From the NCBI GenBank assembly GCA_902791165.1, contig CADAVB010000033.1:1-49347 (forward strand): 49,347 nt of DNA, in the 5' to 3' direction. This DNA is from an uncultured Bacteroidia bacterium. GTDB taxonomy: Bacteria; Bacteroidota; Bacteroidia; Bacteroidales; F082. The position numbers were made by a program, and so were the translations under genes. Shown here in pieces: positions 39,745-48,083 of this stretch (position 1 is the first letter of the stretch; each line of letters opens with the position of its first letter). The notes beneath the pieces are model-generated. The model was not told where the DNA came from, ran no database searches, and saw nothing but the letters and a program-made list of their open reading frames with translations.

Positions 39745-40962
39745 ATGAAAGAATCCATCGTAATCCTCGCCGGCGGCGGTCCGGCACCCGGCATCAACAC
39801 GGTCATCAGCACTGTGGCGAAGACCTTCCTCAAGGACGGCTATCGCGTTCTCGGCCTCAACGAAGGCTACAAAAACCTCTTCCAACCCAACCCCAACGTC
39901 ATCGACATGGACTTCCTCTATGCCGATGCCATCCTCAAGCAAGGCGGTTCGGCCTTGAAGATGAGCCGATACAAGCCTAAGAACGAGGAGTTCAACACCG
40001 ACTTTTTCGTGAAAAACAACGTGAAACTGCTCGTCACCATCGGTGGCGACGACACCGCTTCAACGGCCAACCGCATCTCCAAGTTCTTGGCCAACAGTGG
40101 TTTCCCCATCCAGAATATCCATGTGCCCAAGACCATCGACAACGACCTGCCGTTGCCCGAAGGCAGCCCGACTTTCGGCTACTATTCGGCCAAAGACGCC
40201 GCTGTGAATTTGGTGCAGACGATTTACGAAGACGCCCGCACCAGTGGCAACTGGTTCGTGGTTTCCGCCATGGGTCGCGAGGCCGGCCATTTGGCCTTCG
40301 GCATGACTTCGGCATGCCACTGCCCGATGGTGGTCATCCCCGAGATGTTCAACAAGGCGGAAGTCACTTTCGACTCCATCATCAAGTTGGTGGTCAGTTC
40401 CATCGTGAAGCGCAAGTTGCTGGGTGTCAATTATGGCGTGGCCATCATCAGCGAGGGCGTGTTCCACTTCATGAGCGACGAGGAAATCGAGCGCTCGGGC
40501 GTGGCCTTCACCTACGATGAGCACGGCCATCCCGAATTGGGTAATGTTAGTAAAGCGCACATTTTCAATCTCTTGTTGCAACAAAGACTGAAAGCCCTTG
40601 GCCTCAACGTGAAGAGCCGTCCCGTCGAAATCGGCTACGGCATCCGTTGCGTGGAGCCTAACGGCTACGACCTGACTTATTGCTCGCTGCTCGGCTATGG
40701 CGTGAAGAAGCTTTTCGACAAGGGCGTGAGCGGTGCCATGGTCACGGCCAACCCGAAGGGCGAAATCGAGCCGCTGTACCTGAAGGACGTGGAAGACGAG
40801 AACGGCAAGATCAAGCCGCGCTTGGTGAACCTCAGCGGTCCGAAGGCCGAGCTGATTTTCAACGACGGGCTGCAATACATCAGCCCTGCCGACTACGAGG
40901 CTGCCAAGGCCTATCTGCCCGACCCCGAGAACTACGATTTCAAGAAGATTCTGAAATGGTAA
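39745..40962 (+). CDS. pfp: 6-phosphofructokinase, pyrophosphate-dependent type
   Basis: 405 residues. PFK family: N-terminal GGGPAPGINTVI, substrate-site PKTIDNDLP (128-136), MGREAGHLAF, IPEMF and YGIRCVEPNGYD. The phosphoryl-donor motif is GGDDT (100-104, with Asp103 where ATP enzymes have Gly) and Lys129 replaces the Gly of PGTIDND; this pair marks PPi-dependent PFKs. It makes fructose-1,6-bisphosphate using PPi, reversibly, saving ATP in glycolysis. Upstream is the palindromic repeat; downstream are another repeat and a terminator. Donor specificity is inferred from the motifs. Confidence 0.92.
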   Translation: MKESIVILAGGGPAPGINTVISTVAKTFLKDGYRVLGLNEGYKNLFQPNPNVIDMDFLYADAILKQGGSALKMSRYKPKNEEFNTDFFVKNNVKLLVTIGGDDTASTANRISKFLANSGFPIQNIHVPKTIDNDLPLPEGSPTFGYYSAKDAAVNLVQTIYEDARTSGNWFVVSAMGREAGHLAFGMTSACHCPMVVIPEMFNKAEVTFDSIIKLVVSSIVKRKLLGVNYGVAIISEGVFHFMSDEEIERSGVAFTYDEHGHPELGNVSKAHIFNLLLQQRLKALGLNVKSRPVEIGYGIRCVEPNGYDLTYCSLLGYGVKKLFDKGVSGAMVTANPKGEIEPLYLKDVEDENGKIKPRLVNLSGPKAELIFNDGLQYISPADYEAAKAYLPDPENYDFKKILKW

Positions 40963-40967
40963 TGCGT

Positions 40968-41020
40968 TGTAGGGCTGCCGTGATACGACAGCCCTACAGG
41001 TACGGTGTGACAGCCCCGCA
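40968..41020. repeat. GTAG...CTAC palindromic repeat after the PFK gene
   Basis: Arms TGTAGGGCTG/CAGCCCTACA (40968-40977 and 40989-40998), followed by a partial third arm (GTGTGACAGCCCC). Related to 10913-10986, sharing the run ACGACAGCCCTAC and the ACGxTGTGACAGCCC end. It starts 6 nt after the PFK stop. Confidence 0.8.
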
Positions 41021-41033
41021 ATACCCAAAACAG

Positions 41034-41063
41034 AAAGCCGCCTCAAGTAATCAAGGCGGCTTT
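41034..41063. terminator. Convergent terminator between PFK and C10 protease genes
   Basis: Perfect 10-bp stem AAAGCCGCCT/AGGCGGCTTT with a 10-nt loop. T-rich sequence follows on the minus strand, 23 nt beyond the protease stop. Confidence 0.85.
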
Positions 41064-41085
41064 CAACATTATGAAAAACACTAAC

Positions 41086-43131
41086 TCATTTTCTTAAATT
41101 GATTTTCTGTACACTCACGCCGTTTTCTGTCTTGATGCGAATGAGGTAGATGCCTGAATCGAAGCGGCTTAGGTCGATGCTGGTGTCGCCTTCGGCGTTC
41201 AATTCCATGACTTTTTGGCCGAGCAAATTGCTGACGCTAATGTGCATCGAGCCTTGGCCTTCAAGGTTGAGCAGGCCGTTGGTCGGGTTGGGGTAAACTT
41301 GGATGTCTTGGTTGATGACCGTTTCTGTCACCTCGTCCCAATCACAGTCGTTGTTGTGGGTCAGGAAGATGCCATCTTCGAGGTCGCTTGAAACAAAAAG
41401 TTCGTTGCCATCGCCGTCGAGGATGCTGAATGAACATTCGCCGTCGGTGTCGTGTTCTTCGTAGGCGTGATACCAGCCGTGGTTCCAGATGAAGTTGAGG
41501 TTACCTTTCAGCAGGGGCATGGTGAGGGTTTGCTCCGAGCCTTCTGTCATGGTGACGATGGCGATGCGTTGGCCGCTTTCGGAGGTCACGCTGATGGCTG
41601 CGCCTTTCCAGCCGTTGCCGCCGTCGTCGTGGAGTTGGAAGACGATGTCGCATTTCTCGCCGACGAGGATGCTTTGGTATTCGGTCTGGCTGATGCCGGC
41701 CTCGTTGGTGACGAAGATGGCGTATTCGTAGAGGCCAGGTTCAAGGCCGTTGTCCTCGTATTCCATGCTGGCACCTACTTCGGCATTGGTCAGTTCGGCG
41801 ATAAGCTCGAAGTTGCGGCGGATGGTCACGGAAGTGATTCCGTCCAAGGTGTTGCCGTTAAGGTCGGTGGCGGGGTTTTGCCAATTCAGTTTCACGCCGT
41901 TGAAGGTGTCGTTTTCGGTGGTTATGAGGCTTTTGATTCTATCGGGACGTGCAAGATAGGTGTCGTTGTTCGGGACGACGTGTCCGATGAAGGCGTTGAG
42001 GAGGTTGAAATTGTAGCGGGTGGTGTTGAGTGCCCCGATGGCGCACCAAGCGTCGTCGCGGCCGCTCCAGCCCCAGTTGAAGTGGAAGTAGTCGTTCTCG
42101 TCGTAGCCGTCGCAAACGTAGGCATGGCCGCCGGCGCCTTCGTCGTCGGAACCGCTGTAGTAAAGCGGCAGTTGCTCGTCCAGACCGCCGTTTTTCAACA
42201 TTTGTGCCCATTCCTCGTTGGTGTATTCGCTCCAACCGAAACCGAATCCGATGTAGTTTTGGATGAGGTCGTCGCAGGTGTAGCGGAAACAATTGCGGAA
42301 GGCATGCGGTACAAACTCTGAATAGGCTCCGCTGCCGTTGGCACCGTATTTCATATTGACGGCGACGCCTGCATGGTGCAGCAGTTGGGCAATGTGGAAA
42401 TACTCCTCTTCGGTGCTGGTGGAGTCGAGGGTCAAAGGCATGAGCTCGAAGTGGTATTCCGTTTCTCCGAAATTGGCCGTTTGGGAGTCGTAGCCTTCAG
42501 GCTGATAAGTAGCCGTTCCTTCGCCTTGTGCGGGCCATTCATGGAACTTCATCACTTGACCCATGGCCGTGGCCACGCATCCGGCATAAACATAGCCGCC
42601 GCTTCCAGCCGTATCGGCGGGACATTGGCTGTTCCAAGGGTAGTTTTGGTTCCAAAGGGTCTGGCAGAGCGGACCTACCACGGCGCGGGTTTGCTTGCCA
42701 CGGTTGAGGCTGCCCGTTTCGTTCACCGACTTCCATTCGGCGGTGATGTCGGGCGTGGCCGTGAGGTTGTGTTCGCGGACGTACTGGATTTCCTCCTGGA
42801 AGTTCATCAAAGTGAACGCGAAGGCTTCAGACACGTCTTGCGGATTGTAGTTGCCCGAAGTGGAGTAGGCGAGGATGGGCTTCACACGGTCGTCGGCAGA
42901 AACGACGACGAAGCCTTCGCCGTTTTCGACATTGAAGACGTAATAGTCAGTGGCACCGCGCTCGGCGGCCACGCTGACCAATTGCAGTTGGATGCCAGCG
43001 TTTTTCTGGCTGAGTGATGTGGTGCTCAAAAACTTGGCACCAATTTTTTGGGCCTTCTGTTGGCTGACAGGGCCTGCCATCAGGCTGCCGAAAGCAGCGA
43101 TGAGGCATAATGTTAAAGTCAGTTTTTTCAT
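41086..43131 (-). CDS. T9SS-secreted C10 (streptopain-type) cysteine protease
   Basis: 681 residues from the ATG at 43131. Signal peptide (about 1-20, GSLMAGP); Spi/propeptide region (about 21-150, DYYVFNVENGEGFVVVSADDRVKPILAYS); peptidase C10 domain (about 150-395) with catalytic Cys185 (YVYAGCVATAMGQVM) and His336 (GGHAYVCDGYD), and Trp-rich HFNWGWSG; Ig/FN-like beta domains (about 410-610); T9SS type A sorting domain (about 615-681, VYPNPTNGLLNLEG, GIYLIRIKTENG). Homologues include SpeB of Streptococcus, interpain A and PrtT of Prevotella/Porphyromonas. Made as a zymogen and secreted to degrade host or dietary protein. All active-site residues are present. Confidence 0.93.
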   Translation of the reverse strand: MKKLTLTLCLIAAFGSLMAGPVSQQKAQKIGAKFLSTTSLSQKNAGIQLQLVSVAAERGATDYYVFNVENGEGFVVVSADDRVKPILAYSTSGNYNPQDVSEAFAFTLMNFQEEIQYVREHNLTATPDITAEWKSVNETGSLNRGKQTRAVVGPLCQTLWNQNYPWNSQCPADTAGSGGYVYAGCVATAMGQVMKFHEWPAQGEGTATYQPEGYDSQTANFGETEYHFELMPLTLDSTSTEEEYFHIAQLLHHAGVAVNMKYGANGSGAYSEFVPHAFRNCFRYTCDDLIQNYIGFGFGWSEYTNEEWAQMLKNGGLDEQLPLYYSGSDDEGAGGHAYVCDGYDENDYFHFNWGWSGRDDAWCAIGALNTTRYNFNLLNAFIGHVVPNNDTYLARPDRIKSLITTENDTFNGVKLNWQNPATDLNGNTLDGITSVTIRRNFELIAELTNAEVGASMEYEDNGLEPGLYEYAIFVTNEAGISQTEYQSILVGEKCDIVFQLHDDGGNGWKGAAISVTSESGQRIAIVTMTEGSEQTLTMPLLKGNLNFIWNHGWYHAYEEHDTDGECSFSILDGDGNELFVSSDLEDGIFLTHNNDCDWDEVTETVINQDIQVYPNPTNGLLNLEGQGSMHISVSNLLGQKVMELNAEGDTSIDLSRFDSGIYLIRIKTENGVSVQKINLRK

Positions 43132-43212
43132 ATTAAATGGTTTTGAGATTAATTTCGAAGGGGCAAAAAGTAATGCCTTTTTCATATTAGGTGCACAAAA
43201 TGGAAAAAAATA

Positions 43213-43241
43213 ACGGAGTGTTGTTTTTGGCAACACTCCGT
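43213..43241 (-). terminator. Terminator of the DUF805 gene
   Basis: Perfect 11-bp stem ACGGAGTGTTG/CAACACTCCGT with a 7-nt loop; read on the minus strand it is followed by TTATTTTTTT. Located 22 nt after the DUF805 stop. Confidence 0.88.
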
Positions 43242-43263
43242 AGAAACAATGTAGAAGAAAAAC

Positions 43264-43638
43264 TCAATAATTCTCGGCTGTGGGAGTCACCGGCACAGGA
43301 CCGTATTGGTTTTCTGTCGTGTCGCCTTCCTTAGCCCACCAAATGATGAGGATGATGGCTCCCACAATCGGGATGAGGCAGAGCAGCAAGAGCCAACCGC
43401 TCTTGTTGATGTCGTGCAAACGGCGTACAGACAAGCCCAAGTCGGGCAGCAAAAGGGCGATGCTGATAATGTATGAAAGTATCGTTCCGAATTTGCCCAA
43501 AAGGCTGCAAATGACACCCAAAACAAGGGTGAACAGGAAGAACCACCAGAACTCGGCACGGCTGGCACGGCCTTCAAAATTGCAATAGTTTTTCAAGATG
43601 ACGCTCTTGACGATGGCGATGATGTTGTTGAAATTCAT
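43264..43638 (-). CDS. DUF805 membrane protein
   Basis: 124 residues. Three to four hydrophobic helices (about 32-48, 50-66, 80-100) with the DUF805 landmarks FEGRASRAEFWWFFLF, LLLPDLGLSVRRLHDINKSGWLLL and a final WWAKEGDTTENQYGPVP. DUF805 proteins are small inner-membrane proteins of unknown function, widespread and often single genes. It has its own -7 box and terminator, so it appears monocistronic. Confidence 0.9.
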   Translation of the reverse strand: MNFNNIIAIVKSVILKNYCNFEGRASRAEFWWFFLFTLVLGVICSLLGKFGTILSYIISIALLLPDLGLSVRRLHDINKSGWLLLLCLIPIVGAIILIIWWAKEGDTTENQYGPVPVTPTAENY

Positions 43639-43667
43639 GTTTGTTGTTTTTATGGTTAAAGATGGTG

Positions 43668-43675
43668 CAAATGTA
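43668..43675 (-). promoter_or_regulatory. -7 box of the DUF805 gene
   Basis: TACATTTGC on the minus strand, 29 nt upstream of the ATG at 43638. Confidence 0.7.
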
Positions 43676-43695
43676 TGAATTTTTCTTTTTGAAAA

Positions 43696-45375
43696 CTAAT
43701 CGTTCTTCAATTTCTTGTATCTGAACCGTTTCGGCTCCACATTGCCGAGGCGTTTCATCTTGTTTTCCTCGTATTCGGAGTAGCTGCCCTCGAAGAAATA
43801 CACCTGCGAGTTGCCCTCGAAGGCGAGGATGTGGGTGGCCACGCGGTCGAGGAACCAGCGGTCGTGGCTGATGATGACGGCGCAGCCGGCGAAATTCTCC
43901 AAGCCTTCCTCCAAGGCGCGGAGGGTATTCACGTCGATGTCGTTGGTGGGTTCGTCTAAGAGGAGTACATTGGCTTCTTGTTTCAAGGTCAAGGCGAGGT
44001 GCATACGGTTTCTTTCACCGCCCGAAAGCACACCGGCCTTCTTCTGCTGGTCGTTGCCGCCAAAGTTGAAGCGCGAGACGTAGGCGCGGGAGTTCATGCT
44101 GCGTTTGCCCAACTGGATGAGTTCGTTGCCGCCGCTGATGACCTCCCAAACGGTCTTTTCCGGGTCGATTTCGGCGTGTTGTTGATCGACATAGCCGATT
44201 TTCACCGTTTCGCCGACCTCGAAAGTGCCTGAATCGGGTTTCTCCAAGCCCATGATAAGGCGGAACAAGGTGGTCTTGCCTGCGCCGTTCGGCCCGATAA
44301 CACCCACAATGCCGCCTTGCGGCAGGCTGAAGTTCAGGTTCTCGAACAAGAGTTTGTCGCCGTAAGCCTTGGTAACATCATGCGCCTCAATGACTTTTGT
44401 TCCCAAACGGTCGCCATTCGGGATGTAGATTTCGAGTTTTTCTTCCTTTTCCTTCACGTCCTCGTTGAGCATCCTTTCATACGATTCCAAACGCGCCTTG
44501 CCTTTCGCGTGACGGGCTTTCGGGGCCATGCGCACCCATTCCAACTCGCGTTCGAGGGTCTTGCGGCGCTTGCTTTCAGTCTTTTCTTCCATGGCGAGGC
44601 GGGCGGTCTTTTGGTCGAGCCACGAGGAGTAGTTGCCCTTCCACGGGATGCCTTCGCCGCGGTCGAGTTCGAGAATCCAGCCGGCCACATGGTCGAGGAA
44701 GTAACGGTCGTGGGTGACGGCGATGACGGTGCCCTTGTACTGCTGCAAGTGGCTCTCCAACCATTGGATGCTCTCGGCATCAAGGTGGTTGGTAGGCTCG
44801 TCAAGGAGCAGGATGTCAGGCTCTTGCAAGAGAAGCCTGCACAAGGCCACGCGGCGACGCTCGCCGCCGGAAAGGTTTTTCACGGGCGTATCGCCGTCGG
44901 GACAGTTGAGCGCGTCCATGGCGCGTTCCAATTTGCTGTCGAGTTCCCAAGCGTCGTGCTGCTCGATGAGTTCGGTGAGTTCGCCCTGACGGGCAATCAG
45001 TTTGTCAAAGTCCGCGTCGGGTTCGGCGAACTTGTTGTTGATTTCCTCGTATTCCTTGAGGATGTCCACGATTTCCTGCACGCCTTCCTCCACCACTTGG
45101 CGGACGGTCTTGTTGTCGTCCAATTGCGGCTCTTGGTCAAGCATCCCGACCGAATAGCCGGGCGAGAAGACCACTTCTCCGTTGTAAGATTTCTCCTTGC
45201 CCGCGATGATGCGCAGCAAGGTCGATTTTCCCGCTCCGTTCAAACCGATGATGCCGATTTTGGCGCCATAGAAGAAGGAGAGGTAGATGTCTTTCAGGAT
45301 TTGTCGCGACGGCGGGATGATTTTGCTGACGCCCACCATCGAGAAGATGATTTTTTTGTCGTCGGGTTGTGCCAT
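43696..45375 (-). CDS. ettA: Energy-dependent translational throttle protein EttA (ABC-F)
   Basis: 559 residues. Two ABC domains in one chain without membrane segments: Walker A GLNGAGKST and GPNGAGKTT, signature LSGGERRRVALC and LSGGERNRMHLA, Walker B LLLDEPTNHLD and LLLDEPTNDID. The inter-domain linker is rich in Lys/Arg/Glu (EEKTESKRRKTLERELEWVRMAPKARHAKGKARL), and an EttA-type arm insert lies in domain 1 (about 95-165). EttA binds the ribosomal E site and gates the first elongation step according to ADP/ATP ratio. Its start codon is fused to a CTGACAA-type heptad array, like purE. Confidence 0.95.
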   Translation of the reverse strand: MAQPDDKKIIFSMVGVSKIIPPSRQILKDIYLSFFYGAKIGIIGLNGAGKSTLLRIIAGKEKSYNGEVVFSPGYSVGMLDQEPQLDDNKTVRQVVEEGVQEIVDILKEYEEINNKFAEPDADFDKLIARQGELTELIEQHDAWELDSKLERAMDALNCPDGDTPVKNLSGGERRRVALCRLLLQEPDILLLDEPTNHLDAESIQWLESHLQQYKGTVIAVTHDRYFLDHVAGWILELDRGEGIPWKGNYSSWLDQKTARLAMEEKTESKRRKTLERELEWVRMAPKARHAKGKARLESYERMLNEDVKEKEEKLEIYIPNGDRLGTKVIEAHDVTKAYGDKLLFENLNFSLPQGGIVGVIGPNGAGKTTLFRLIMGLEKPDSGTFEVGETVKIGYVDQQHAEIDPEKTVWEVISGGNELIQLGKRSMNSRAYVSRFNFGGNDQQKKAGVLSGGERNRMHLALTLKQEANVLLLDEPTNDIDVNTLRALEEGLENFAGCAVIISHDRWFLDRVATHILAFEGNSQVYFFEGSYSEYEENKMKRLGNVEPKRFRYKKLKND

Positions 45376-45411
45376 ATCAGTTGTCAGTTTATAGTTGTTC
45401 AGTTGTCAGTT
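45376..45411 (-). repeat. Heptad array ending on the ettA start codon
   Basis: Minus-strand units AACTGAC, AACTGAAC (8 nt), AACTATA, AACTGAC, AACTGAT run directly into ATG at 45375. Its final 13 bases, GACAACTGATATG, are identical to the sequence at the purE start. Confidence 0.8.
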
Positions 45412-45440
45412 GTGCAGGGACTTACGTCGCCTGCTTATTG

Positions 45441-45466
45441 GTCTGTCGCCCCTACGGGGCGGGGTG
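45441..45466. repeat. CGCCCC-TAC-GGGGCG repeat at a glycosyltransferase 3' end
   Basis: 6-bp arms CGCCCC/GGGGCG (45447-45452, 45456-45461). The repeat encodes the last residues (HPAP) and the TAG stop of the glycosyltransferase at 45452-46633. Confidence 0.6.
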
Positions 45467-46633
45467 TTGTTTCTTCATCGCCTCCTCCAATCGATCCGTC
45501 GCTTTTCCCCAGTCATAAACCCGATTCGTAAAGTCAAATCCCGCTTGGGCAATTTGTTCTGCTTTTTCGGTATTGGTCAATAAGGTGAGGATGTGTTGCG
45601 CCATTTCCTCAGCATTGCTGCCGATGAGGATTTCCTCATTGGGTTTTGCGCCCAAAGAGGCGTTGGCCAAGGGCGAAGTGATGGCGGGCAGGCGCATCGA
45701 CATAGCCTCCAACAGTTTGTTTTGCAAGCCCGTACCAATCCGCATCGGGGCGATGAAGACGCGACTTTGCGCGTAGGCGTCGCGGATGTCGTCCAACCAG
45801 CCGCTGACGATGATTTTGTCCGAAGCGACCTTCTTCACCTTCGGGTCGGGGGTGGCGCCGGCGATGTAAAGGGTCGTTTCGGGCCGCGTTTTCCACACGA
45901 TGGGAAGGATTTCGTTGGCCAAATATTCCACGGCGTTCACGTTGGGTGGATAGCTCATGTTGCCCGTGAAGACCAAATCGTATTGCTTTTCGCGCTCCAT
46001 CGGCTTGAAAAAGTCGTGATCGACGCCGTTGGGGATGATGAGGATTTCATCGCGTTTCGGATGTGGGAACAAGTTGCGGTCGGGTTCGCTGATGATGCTG
46101 CGCACGTCGAAGTCGTCGAAGATGGCAGCCTCGTAGCGCGTCAGACAGCGGTACTCCATATTATATATAGGTCGCGTCACAAATGAGGCAATGTCGGCTC
46201 GGCGCTTCATGCCGTAGGAAAAAATGTCTTGATAGTCAATGGCTTTCGGGATGTCTTTGTGGCGGATGTATTCAGCTACACGCAACAGTTGCCCATACAG
46301 CATGTCGGGCTTGTGCTTGGCTATCAATGCGTTGACTTTCTTGGCGGCCTTGCGGTTGTAGAAATAGCCGCATTGCAAAGGCAGTCCTTTGAAAAAAGCG
46401 CGAACCAGTCCCAAAAGAATCTGCGGCTTGCTGATTTTGATGAAATTGATGGACTGGCAATAGGGCTGCAAGGCACGAAAAGCGTCTTGTTCGTTCACTT
46501 TGGCGTTGTCGTTCAAGGCACAAAGGACGATTTCGTTGCGCTTCGCGAGTTGCTTTATCTGGTTGAAAGCCCGCAACTTGTCGCCTTTTTCAAGCGGATA
46601 AGGGATGCGGGGCAGGAGTACGAAAATCTTCAT
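45452..46633 (-). CDS. Glycosyltransferase family 4-type protein 1
   Basis: 393 residues. GT-B fold: N-terminal Rossmann half (MKIFVLLPRIPYPLEKGDKLRAFNQIKQLA), hinge segment IIPNGVDHDFFKP (about 200-212), and C-terminal donor-binding half with LVFTGNMSYPPNVNAVEYLANEILP, LYIAGATPDPKVKKVA, VSGWLDDIRDAYAQSRVFIAPMRIGTGLQNKLLEAMSMRLP. Resembles the TIGR03087/PEP-CTERM-locus-like GT4 group common in polysaccharide clusters. Probably adds a sugar to a surface glycan. The C-terminal KKQHPAP and stop come from an overlapping repeat, so the native tail may have been longer. Own -7 box. Confidence 0.87.
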   Translation of the reverse strand: MKIFVLLPRIPYPLEKGDKLRAFNQIKQLAKRNEIVLCALNDNAKVNEQDAFRALQPYCQSINFIKISKPQILLGLVRAFFKGLPLQCGYFYNRKAAKKVNALIAKHKPDMLYGQLLRVAEYIRHKDIPKAIDYQDIFSYGMKRRADIASFVTRPIYNMEYRCLTRYEAAIFDDFDVRSIISEPDRNLFPHPKRDEILIIPNGVDHDFFKPMEREKQYDLVFTGNMSYPPNVNAVEYLANEILPIVWKTRPETTLYIAGATPDPKVKKVASDKIIVSGWLDDIRDAYAQSRVFIAPMRIGTGLQNKLLEAMSMRLPAITSPLANASLGAKPNEEILIGSNAEEMAQHILTLLTNTEKAEQIAQAGFDFTNRVYDWGKATDRLEEAMKKQHPAP

Positions 46634-46652
46634 TACAACTTGTTTGGTGAGG

Positions 46653-46660
46653 CAAAGGTA
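46653..46660 (-). promoter_or_regulatory. -7 box of glycosyltransferase 1
   Basis: TACCTTTGC on the minus strand, 19 nt upstream of the ATG at 46633; the predicted leader is about 12 nt. Confidence 0.7.
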
Positions 46661-46700
46661 ATGATTTTTCTTTAAGTAGTAGTTTTTTTACGATGGCTAA

Positions 46701-46813
46701 TGACTATGACTTGTGACTATGACAATGACAGCTTTATCCAAAGGCCGAAACTTCAGCTTTCCGTTAAAGCGGTCATGGTCATGGTCAATGGTCATGGTCA
46801 AAAAGTCATAGTC
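46701..46813. repeat. TGAC-word palindromic repeat between glycosyltransferase genes
   Basis: Left: TGACTATGACTTG, TGACTATGACAA, TGAC words. Right: GGTCAT hexamers and a terminal GTCATAGTC that pairs with GACTATGAC (46702-46710 with 46805-46813). Same type as 12074-12142. The remaining spacer up to 46860 shows nothing recognisable. Confidence 0.75.
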
Positions 46814-46860
46814 CCGCTGTCTCGCGTCAAAATGTAAACTAAATATGCTCATCTACTTAA

Positions 46861-48078
46861 TCATAGAAAACTAATCTTGCTCCCAGGCTTGATTTGTTCG
46901 TAAAACATCAGCAGTCGGGCGATGATTTTGCGGTTGTCGTAGTTCTCTTCCACGAGTTTTCGTGCGGCTTGTCCGATGCGGACGGCGATTTGCGGGTTCT
47001 CGTTGATGGCGCGGATGGCTTCCACCATCTTGGCGATGTTTTCGGCGATGATGACATTCACTTCCTCGTCGTAGAGGATGCCCTCGGCGCCCACTCGGGT
47101 GGTAATGACAGTCTTGCCCAAAGCCATCGACTCGATAATCTTGATGCGGATGCCGCTGCCCGAAAGCAAAGGCACGATGGCCACATCGTTGTTGGTGACA
47201 AACGCTTTGGCGTCGGGCACTTCGCCGACTACATCAACGTGTTTGTTCTTCAATGTTTTCAGCCATTCAGGCATATTGCGCCCTGCAAGATGATAGACAA
47301 AACCAGGCACTTTCTCCACGGTCTTGGGCAACACTTCTTCAATAAACCAGCGTATGCCTTCCGCGTTGGGCATCCAATTCATGGAGCCGATGTGGTAGAA
47401 CTTGGGTGTGCTTTCGATGTCGTATTTTGGCGTAAATTCCTCTGGATAAACGCCATACGGGATGTCGATGACGGGCTTGGAGCAGTATTTCCGGAAGAAG
47501 GCCGCGTCTTTGCGCGTGATGGCTGCTACGCCGTCAACGGTTTCCAATGCGGAAAGCTCGTAGTCTTTCAAGGTCTTGGCCAAGTGGTTGATATACCAGC
47601 GTTTAAGAAAGAATTTCGTTTCCTTGGCTATGCGTTCCCAAATCTTGTGCTCCACGTTGTGGGCGCGTAGCACAATCATGGCCTTGGAATGTTCGCGGAT
47701 GGTTTCTACGTATGGCGCCATATAAAGCATTTCCAACTGGACGACATCAAATTGCTCCTTTTCGAGAAGCTCCACGAGCCGAGCCTTGAAGTCTTTTGAG
47801 ATAAAACGCTCCACATGGTATGACTTGTTGGTGAATAGGTTGGCGAAGGCTTTCAACGGGCGCACGCGCAGGTCCACGTCAATCAACTCGATGCCGGTCT
47901 TTTTCTTGTAGTCTTCGGGAATGTCGGACTCTTTGACGTTGAATTTTTCGTTGTTGGCAGCCAGCACTTTCAGTTGGTGACCGGCCTCAATCAGCCCGTT
48001 GATGATGCTGTTCATCGCCATGGGTCCGCCTTCGGAGGCTGGGTAGGGTGGTTTATTGCAGAGGAGAAGTATCTTCAT
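46861..48078 (-). CDS. Glycosyltransferase family 4-type protein 2
   Basis: 405 residues from the ATG at 48078. GT-B fold: MKILLLCNKPPYPASEGGPMAMNSIINGL at the N-terminus, LRAHNVEHKIWERIAKETKF, DIPYGVYPEEFTP hinge, FYHIGSMNWMPNAEGIRWFIEEVLP, and donor-site VVGEVPDAKAFVTNNDVAIVPLLSGSGIRIKIIESMALGKTVITTRVGAEGI. Related in layout to glycosyltransferase 1 but diverged. It begins 5 nt after the LptF/G-type gene stop, so it is probably transcribed with it, linking it to LPS or surface glycan assembly. I rejected a longer frame because it reads antisense-like sequence inside the permease gene. Confidence 0.88.
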   Translation of the reverse strand: MKILLLCNKPPYPASEGGPMAMNSIINGLIEAGHQLKVLAANNEKFNVKESDIPEDYKKKTGIELIDVDLRVRPLKAFANLFTNKSYHVERFISKDFKARLVELLEKEQFDVVQLEMLYMAPYVETIREHSKAMIVLRAHNVEHKIWERIAKETKFFLKRWYINHLAKTLKDYELSALETVDGVAAITRKDAAFFRKYCSKPVIDIPYGVYPEEFTPKYDIESTPKFYHIGSMNWMPNAEGIRWFIEEVLPKTVEKVPGFVYHLAGRNMPEWLKTLKNKHVDVVGEVPDAKAFVTNNDVAIVPLLSGSGIRIKIIESMALGKTVITTRVGAEGILYDEEVNVIIAENIAKMVEAIRAINENPQIAVRIGQAARKLVEENYDNRKIIARLLMFYEQIKPGSKISFL

Positions 48079-48083
48079 GTTGA

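Noticed and set aside
43132-43200. -7 box for the C10 protease gene
   Set aside because: The nearest candidate, TACTTTTTG, has one base too many between TA and TTTG.
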